Shown here piece after piece: positions 15,577-19,169 of a DNA stretch of 19,169 bases. Position 1 is the stretch's first letter, and each line of letters opens with the position of its first letter. The stretch is from Actinobacteria bacterium 13_2_20CM_68_14 (GTDB lineage: Bacteria > Actinomycetota > Thermoleophilia > Gaiellales > Gaiellaceae): assembly GCA_001914705.1 (NCBI GenBank), contig MNDB01000069.1, positions 1-19,169 of the forward strand, read 5' to 3'. The notes beneath the pieces are model-generated. The model ran no database searches, was not told where the DNA came from, and was given only the letters and a program-made list of their open reading frames with translations. The position numbers were made by a program, and so were the translations under genes.

Positions 15577-16068
15577 TTACCCGGAGGGATCCTTCGCCTC
15601 CAGGCCGTGCGGCGGTAGCCGGTAGAACTGAAGCCCCGAGGAGGTGACCTCGTCGCGTCTCCTCCCTTTCGAGCCCTTTCCCTTCTTCGCCGTCCGGACG
15701 CCAACAGGCCTGCCTTGCTTCGCGGCGCTCGCTGCGTGCGTGGCTGCTCGCTCGAGCTCCCGCGTGTAGGGCAGCCGATACGACCGCGGAGTTTCGGAGT
15801 TGGGCGGCTGGGCCCAAAGGTAGATGGCACCGGCATCGCTTGGGGTAGGCGCCTGGACGACGCTTGCCACGACCGCGGAGCCGTCTGCGGGGCGAGCACC
15901 GGTCGGCAACCCGTCGCGCTGCGACAGCTGCCACCAGACCGCGAGCGCCAGCACGGGCGTGGCGGCAAGCAGTGGCAAGCGGACCGCCCAGCGCCGGCCA
16001 TTCGCGGCCGCGAGGCCCGAGAGCGCCGCCAGCGCGAGGAAGCACGCAGGAAAGACGAGGTTGGTCAT
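15577..16068 (-). CDS. Third membrane protein of the ExbB/ExbD-like operon
   Basis: Protein of 163 residues with two membrane segments (about 4-22 and 29-47), then a soluble part. That part contains DAGAIYLWAQPP and LPYTRELERA, a lysine/arginine-rich linker (about 125-140) and the end LQFYRLPPHG. I know no named domain for it. The ATG shares a base with the stop of the ExbD-like gene (TGATG), so it is coupled to that gene and likely part of the same complex. The start is well supported by this overlap and by the membrane segment beginning directly behind it. A longer open frame in this phase running to 17187 is only a shadow of the two upstream genes. Confidence 0.8.
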   Translation of the reverse strand: MTNLVFPACFLALAALSGLAAANGRRWAVRLPLLAATPVLALAVWWQLSQRDGLPTGARPADGSAVVASVVQAPTPSDAGAIYLWAQPPNSETPRSYRLPYTRELERAATHAASAAKQGRPVGVRTAKKGKGSKGRRRDEVTSSGLQFYRLPPHGLEAKDPSG

Positions 16069-16625
16069 CAGCCTGGGTAGCTCTTCGAAGCGAGGCTGAC
16101 CGTCGGATGTGCGATTCCGGAGACGTTGCCGGCGTGGTCGATCGTGAACCGGAACGCTGTCCGCTCGTCGCCTGTGTGCGTCAGTCGGCGCGTGTCGCGA
16201 TAGACGAGGCGATCGGAGCTGCGGAGGTCCCACAGTGCCACCACGACCGGGATGGGCGCCGAGCCCTGCTTGCGCGCGTAGAGGAGAATGTTCGCGATCC
16301 ACTCTCCGGACGACGCACTTCGCAGCACCGTTCGTTCCTCGTTCTGGTGCGAGTGGGTGTAGCCCGTTGCCGACGTCCCCCGGTCGTCGTGCTCGAGCTG
16401 CATCTGGTCGGCCTGGGCCTTCGCGAAGTACGAGACCGCTCCCTCGGGGTCCCGGACGAAGAGGTCGACGTCGTTGTGTCCCTTCGGCCAGGTGATGACG
16501 ACCGCATAGGCACCGTACGTCTTCACCTGCGGCGGTCGGGAGGTCAGGGCGACCGCGACGAACACGACGAGGAGGCAGCTCAGGAAGTCGATCGCAGCGA
16601 ACGCCGGTAGCGGACGCCACCGCAT
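16068..16625 (-). CDS. ExbD/TolR-like membrane protein with a DUF2135-like beta domain
   Basis: Protein of 185 residues. One N-terminal membrane segment (about 9-27, AAIDFLSCLLVVFVAVAL) matches the ExbD pattern IDVMLVLLIIFM, with Asp13 at the place of the proton-carrying Asp25 of ExbD. The rest (about 35-185) is not the usual ExbD periplasmic domain. It reads as a beta-rich module: ITWPKGHNDVDLFVRDPEG (44-62), HDDRG, SGEW and FTIDHAGNVSG, resembling DUF2135-type domains with their DVDLxVxDPxG signature. ATG 16625 lies three bases behind the ExbB-like stop. I think it forms a proton-driven unit with the ExbB-like protein; the periplasmic partner is unknown. Confidence 0.8.
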   Translation of the reverse strand: MRWRPLPAFAAIDFLSCLLVVFVAVALTSRPPQVKTYGAYAVVITWPKGHNDVDLFVRDPEGAVSYFAKAQADQMQLEHDDRGTSATGYTHSHQNEERTVLRSASSGEWIANILLYARKQGSAPIPVVVALWDLRSSDRLVYRDTRRLTHTGDERTAFRFTIDHAGNVSGIAHPTVSLASKSYPG

Positions 16626-16628
16626 GGG

Positions 16629-17138
16629 TTACGGCTCGTCGAGTACGTGGTGCTCCAGCAGGATCACGATCGAAGCGAGGATCCCGATGAAGGTGGCCGA
16701 GAGAGCCACGCCGGCACCGTGCGTGACGCGCGCCGCGAGGTCCGACGAAGCGTCGGCCGTTGCGCCGGCCGCGCCGCCGTGGTTGAACATTGCGTAGAAG
16801 CCGGCGACGGTGCCGAGCAGCCCAAGCAGCTGGCAGACGCCGGCAGCGAACCAGAGGTGCCGCAGGCCGCCGAGTGGGGAGGAGCCGTCGTCGGTGCGCC
16901 AGGCGAGGAGACCGGCGTAGCCAGAGGCGCCTGCCAGCACCGCCAGGATGACCGGCACCATCGCCAGGCTTGCGCCCTGGAGCTGGTCGAAGTATGCGAG
17001 GGCGGCCGCCGCAAGGAGGGTCGCGACCACAGCCTGCAGCACCACCCAGCGCAGGAACAGCGGGTGTCGCCGGCCAAGGCTCCAACTCCGGGCGAGGTAG
17101 CGCGTGCCGTCGTTGGACTCGTCGAGGCGCGCTTCCAT
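16629..17138 (-). CDS. ExbB/TolQ/MotA-like proton channel protein
   Basis: Membrane protein of 169 residues with four membrane segments (about 31-50, 57-80, 95-118, 142-162). The last two carry the family motif: LGLLGTVAGF with Thr110, matching the GLFGTVWG threonine of ExbB (Thr148), and GVALSATFIGILASI with Thr149, matching ExbB Thr181. These are the proton-path threonines. It is shorter than ExbB (about 240) because the cytoplasmic loop is small. I chose ATG 17138 over TTG 17201, which would add 21 residues; neither has a clear ribosome site. The ExbD-like gene follows after three bases. Because the partner also keeps its membrane Asp, the pair should conduct protons. Confidence 0.8.
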   Translation of the reverse strand: MEARLDESNDGTRYLARSWSLGRRHPLFLRWVVLQAVVATLLAAAALAYFDQLQGASLAMVPVILAVLAGASGYAGLLAWRTDDGSSPLGGLRHLWFAAGVCQLLGLLGTVAGFYAMFNHGGAAGATADASSDLAARVTHGAGVALSATFIGILASIVILLEHHVLDEP

Positions 17139-17243
17139 GGCGCAAAGGATCACGGCAGCGGCGCCCAATGTCTTCGTAGCCAGCCACCGTTCCCTCGTCA
17201 AGGTGGCGCGTATCGCGACCTACCCGGTAGCCCCCGGCCCTGA

Positions 17244-17263
17244 GAGCTTAAAAGCGGAAGCTC
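17244..17263 (-). terminator. Small hairpin behind the DUF1003 remnant
   Basis: GAGCTT (17244-17249) and AAGCTC (17258-17263) pair around an 8-base loop, starting within the stop codon of the DUF1003 remnant on the minus strand. There is no T run after it. It could end transcription ahead of the three-gene membrane operon, or be incidental. Confidence 0.25.
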
Positions 17264-17561
17264 ACGACTTCGGTAGCGGCGCGCCTTCCGGTCCGGCTTT
17301 CGTGGAGGAATGGATCGCCTTCGTCAGCTTGAGGATCTCGTTCGAAAGGTTGAGCAGCTCCTCGTTCTGCCGGTCCTCCTCCTTCACGGTCTGCCATTGC
17401 TGGTCGGCGATCACCTGGCGCTTGGCGTCGGCCCGGTTCTGGCTGATCATCACGAAGGTCGAGAGGAAGATCGCCTCGAGCGGCTTCGTCGACGTAGTCA
17501 CCGCGGCGGCGCCCACCTCCGAAGTCACTGCAAGGCTGAACCTTCGCGGGCCGCCCGGCAT
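17262..17561 (-). pseudogene. DUF1003 membrane protein, C-terminal remnant
   Basis: From about residue 28 the 99-residue frame (ATG 17561) is plainly the end of a DUF1003 protein: LEAIFLSTFVMISQNRADAKR, followed by the characteristic helical tail. The family normally has about 100 more residues before this, with another membrane helix. Here these are replaced by unrelated sequence running into the gene upstream. The 5' part has therefore been lost, perhaps by a deletion near 17490-17510. It might still be translated as a single-pass protein, as its ATG is only 10 bases behind the upstream stop, but I see no ribosome site. Confidence 0.6.
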
Positions 17562-17571
17562 CGTTTCGGCT

Positions 17572-18063
17572 TCACGCCGCCGGAAGGGGCCTGGTGCTGA
17601 CGTGCCCAGCCTGGTCGACGGTGACAAGCATGAGGTCGCCGCCACGCCGAAGAACGGCCGAGTCGGCCGTCTGATTCTCGACCGCCCAGCCCTGCGCGAT
17701 CCAACTGCCGACGGCACCGTCGAGGCGACGCTGTCGCTCCTCGCCGGAGATTCCTTCGCCACCGCGGCGTGTCAGCAGCACAACCAGCAGCGCGACCAGG
17801 CCGAGAGCCAAGATCCCGAGCAGCACCCAGACCCAGGTCGGGGTGCCGTTCTCGGCGTTGGACGGTGACTCGGTCGTGGACGTGGTGGGCACGATGACCC
17901 TCCTGGTCGTCGTGCGCTCGACGGTCGCGGTCGTGCCGGGAGCCGTTGTGGTTTCGACGGTCGTTTCCGTTGTTGTCGTGTCTTGTGCTCGCCCTCCGCT
18001 GACGATGACCCCGGCGGCGAGAAAACCTGCGGCGAACAGAGCTGCGAGGCCTGAGAACTTCAC
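17572..18063 (-). CDS. Thr-rich single-pass membrane protein with signal peptide
   Basis: Protein of 163 residues. It has a signal peptide (about 1-26, KFSGLAALFAAGFLAAG), then a low-complexity extracytoplasmic segment of Thr, Glu and Val repeats (about 28-65). A membrane helix follows (WVWVLLGILALGLVALLVVLL, with an RRGG stop-transfer), then a cytoplasmic C-terminus of about 55 residues containing GSWIAQGWAV and SAVLRRGGDLMLVTVD. That C-terminal motif recalls short beta-rich domains of actinobacterial membrane proteins but I cannot name it. I prefer GTG 18063 because it overlaps the upstream stop (GTGA) and starts right at the signal peptide; GTG 18081 is possible. Function is unknown; the Thr-rich part may be glycosylated. 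Confidence 0.75.
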   Translation of the reverse strand: MKFSGLAALFAAGFLAAGVIVSGGRAQDTTTTETTVETTTAPGTTATVERTTTRRVIVPTTSTTESPSNAENGTPTWVWVLLGILALGLVALLVVLLTRRGGEGISGEERQRRLDGAVGSWIAQGWAVENQTADSAVLRRGGDLMLVTVDQAGHVSTRPLPAA

Positions 18064-18315
18064 GGCTCCTGGCACGGGCACATACTGCCAGGCCGCCGAG
18101 CCGCGAGCCCAGCCAGCTCGCGGGCCTCAGCTCGGGTAAGGGCGACCGTCCCCTTCGTCGGAAGGCCGCTCTCGAGAAGGAGCGAGAGGTCGCGCCTGGC
18201 GACTGGATCGGCCCGCGTCTGCGGCGGCAGCACGCCGGAGCTCCTCCGCTTCGCGCTCGGAGAGCGTGATGCCATGCCCAATCACGTCGAGCGTCACCAC
18301 CTGAGCTAGCAGCAC
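18060..18315 (-). pseudogene. Small gene split by a frameshift
   Basis: Two minus-strand frames join into one sensible protein of about 80 residues. The upstream frame (from GTG 18315, 18300 or 18297) gives TLDVIGHGITLSEREAEELRRAAAADA. The downstream frame then gives ADPVARRDLSLLLESG and TVALTRAEARELAGLAARR, ending at 18060. Each frame alone degenerates into arginine/serine-rich nonsense past the switch. Removing one base from the CCC run at 18212-18214 would fuse them. The downstream stop overlaps the next gene's GTG (GTGA), so the frame was a real operon member. No function is known. The cause may be an assembly error, a true mutation, or less likely programmed frameshifting. Confidence 0.55.
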
Positions 18316-18579
18316 GCCCCAAAGAGCTTGCTTTGGAACTCTGCTTGCACCGCTGGCGCGGCTCGATCCGAACGAAGCCGCCGCTGGCGGTCAAAAGAGG
18401 AAGCTGTCGCGGTTCCGCCAGATCGCGACATAGCCAAGGCAAACCCGGTACATCGCTCAATGCGCTCCGAATACGAAGTATCAATCTCCTTTACAGGCAC
18501 CGGCCGGTCAGGCCATCTCGGCGGAGCCGGCTCCGGCGGGAGGACGCTCGCGCACCGCAGTGCTTAGTACGATCTACGC
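18316..18579. other. Non-coding gap with alternative hairpins
   Basis: I see no credible gene in these 264 bases. They contain CCAAAG/CTTTGG (18319-18336, 6-base loop), CTGGCGG/CCGCCAG (18384-18390 with 18415-18421) and TGTCGCG/CGCGACA (18405-18411 with 18424-18430). The last two cannot form together in a simple fold. Promoters for both flanking divergent genes should lie here; only the TACGAT box listed next could be assigned. Confidence 0.4.
18568..18573 (+). promoter_or_regulatory. -10 box of a leaderless promoter for the GFA gene
   Basis: TACGAT is followed by six bases and then the GTG at 18580. No ribosome site precedes the GTG, so the mRNA probably begins at the start codon. The same geometry is seen at the cyclase gene. 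No -35 match is visible. Confidence 0.5.
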
Positions 18580-18969
18580 GTGGAGGCGGGAGTACGCAGC
18601 GGCGGATGCCTCTGCGGGGCGGTCCGCTACAGCGTGCGCGGTGATCCTGTGCACGTCGGGCGCTGCCACTGCGCGGATTGCAGAAAGGAGTCTGGGAGCG
18701 CGTTCACTGTGTATGGGCAGTGGCCTGTCGAGGCGTTTGAGGTGAGTGGTGAGATCTCAAGCTATGCCGGACGTGGCTTCTGCGCTCTCTGTGGGTCTCG
18801 ATTGCTTGATCCAGTCGATCCCGGTGACACGCTCATCGAGATTCGGCTTGGAAGCCTGGATGAGGCGCCCTTCGAATTGAAGCCGGAAGCCGAGGTCTGG
18901 GTAAAGCGGCGGGAGAGCTGGCTCCTGCCGGTCGACGGGGCAGCGCAGCACGACGAAAATCGTCACTAG
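18580..18969 (+). CDS. GFA/CENP-V family zinc protein
   Basis: Protein of 129 residues with the full GFA (glutathione-dependent formaldehyde-activating enzyme-like) cysteine set. Cys10 and Cys12 lie in GGCLCGAVRY, Cys29, Cys31 and Cys34 in CHCADCRKESGSAF, and Cys68 and Cys71 in CALCGSRL. These bind two zinc ions in the family fold. Members are annotated as S-hydroxymethylglutathione synthases, but most are of unproven function. Actinobacteria usually lack glutathione, so formaldehyde-glutathione chemistry is doubtful here. Start GTG 18580 is supported by the family start (SGGCLCG) and the -10 box directly upstream; the frame at 18560 is different and not coding. Confidence 0.88.
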   Translation: MEAGVRSGGCLCGAVRYSVRGDPVHVGRCHCADCRKESGSAFTVYGQWPVEAFEVSGEISSYAGRGFCALCGSRLLDPVDPGDTLIEIRLGSLDEAPFELKPEAEVWVKRRESWLLPVDGAAQHDENRH

Positions 18970-19063
18970 CGCCTAGCTGTCCGGCGCGGTTCAGCGGCGC
19001 TACCAACGTCAGGGGGTCATTCCCGAACGCTGGCACACATCGGAGACCCGTCACCTGGGCTGC

Positions 19064-19069
19064 AAGAAT
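19064..19069 (+). promoter_or_regulatory. Possible -10 box for the cupin gene
   Basis: AAGAAT lies seven bases before the GTG at 19077. It differs from TAnnnT in the first base only. No ribosome site is seen, so a leaderless start is plausible but weaker than at the GFA and cyclase genes. Confidence 0.25.
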
Positions 19070-19076
19070 CGCGTCC

Positions 19077-19169
19077 GTGCGCGAAGCGCAGCTCGAGGAC
19101 TCCGGATCGGGGCTTACGCCCGTCACCCAGGGCTGGTTCGTCGTCAACGTGCGCGACGCCGAGTGGTGG
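19077..19169 (+). CDS. Probable cupin-domain protein, N-terminal 31 codons
   Basis: The frame from GTG 19077 is open to the right edge and is cut off there. It reads VREAQLEDSGSGLTPVTQGW then FVVNVRDAEWW. I recognise this as the typical opening of stand-alone actinobacterial cupin proteins, in which a short acidic lead is followed by GWFVxNxRDAxW before the cupin barrel. The barrel and its metal ligands lie outside the window, so the call is tentative. Confidence 0.6.
   Translation, partial: MREAQLEDSGSGLTPVTQGWFVVNVRDAEWW

Noticed and set aside
16069..17187. Long minus-strand frame ahead of the third membrane protein
   Set aside because: It overlaps the ExbB-like and ExbD-like genes in another frame and has no motifs; only the part from 16068 down is coding.
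18384..18430. H-type pseudoknot
   Set aside because: The loop that would have to cross the first 7-bp stem is only two bases long, sterically unlikely.
17525..18484. Minus-strand frame of 319 codons
   Set aside because: It runs across four features in the wrong phase with Arg-rich sequence; the membrane protein and frameshifted gene explain the region better.
1..19169. CRISPR array, insertion sequence, rRNA or intact tRNA
   Set aside because: No regularly spaced repeats, transposase motifs or terminal repeats, and no rRNA-like stretch; the only tRNA-like sequence is the 3' fragment near 8862.

Overview
The window is GC-rich (roughly two thirds G+C), gene-dense bacterial chromosome. I infer an actinobacterium, most like the Thermoleophilia (Gaiellales/Solirubrobacterales). 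The reasons are frequent GTG and TTG starts, several starts directly behind a TAnnnT-type -10 box with no leader, a very large zinc-ribbon/cyclase/ATPase regulator, and the tail of an actinobacterial propane-monooxygenase-type operon. Nothing in the sequence fixes the species.

Layout. 1-3131 (+): the end of a branched-chain amino acid ABC transporter operon (permease end, LivG-like and LivF-like ATPases), with a fold-type I PLP enzyme overlapping the last ATPase gene. 3132-3333: an AT-richer gap with a nested inverted repeat. 3334-5298: a cytosolic YfeX-type DyP peroxidase diverges from a membrane protein with two ExxE motifs (COG4280-like, FTR1-reminiscent) and a coupled 67-residue membrane protein; this may be an iron or redox module. 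5305-7503: a universal stress protein diverges from a secreted alpha/beta hydrolase followed by an uncharacterised 148-residue protein. 7506-8768: a ROK sugar kinase diverges from a 78-residue protein that looks like a heme-less cytochrome c domain. A strong hairpin and a decayed tRNA 3' half follow.

8911-11695 (-): amidohydrolase, then DUF59 protein, then zinc alcohol dehydrogenase. All are joined by ATGA overlaps. I recognise this as the accessory tail of propane/soluble diiron monooxygenase (prm/mim) operons, but no monooxygenase gene is in the window. 11926-15390 (-): a 1154-residue double-zinc-ribbon/class III adenylate cyclase/AAA ATPase/TPR regulator.

15577-17138 (-): the most interesting block. 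Three tightly coupled membrane protein genes encode an ExbB/TolQ/MotA-like channel protein with both pathway threonines, an ExbD-like protein with the membrane aspartate but a C-terminal beta-rich domain resembling DUF2135 instead of the usual ExbD domain, and a third small membrane protein. I know of no named system with this make-up. 17262-18315 (-) looks eroded: a DUF1003 C-terminal remnant, a Thr-rich single-pass membrane protein, and a frameshifted small gene whose stop still overlaps the next start.

18580-19169 (+): a GFA/CENP-V zinc protein and the first 31 codons of a probable cupin, both apparently leaderless.
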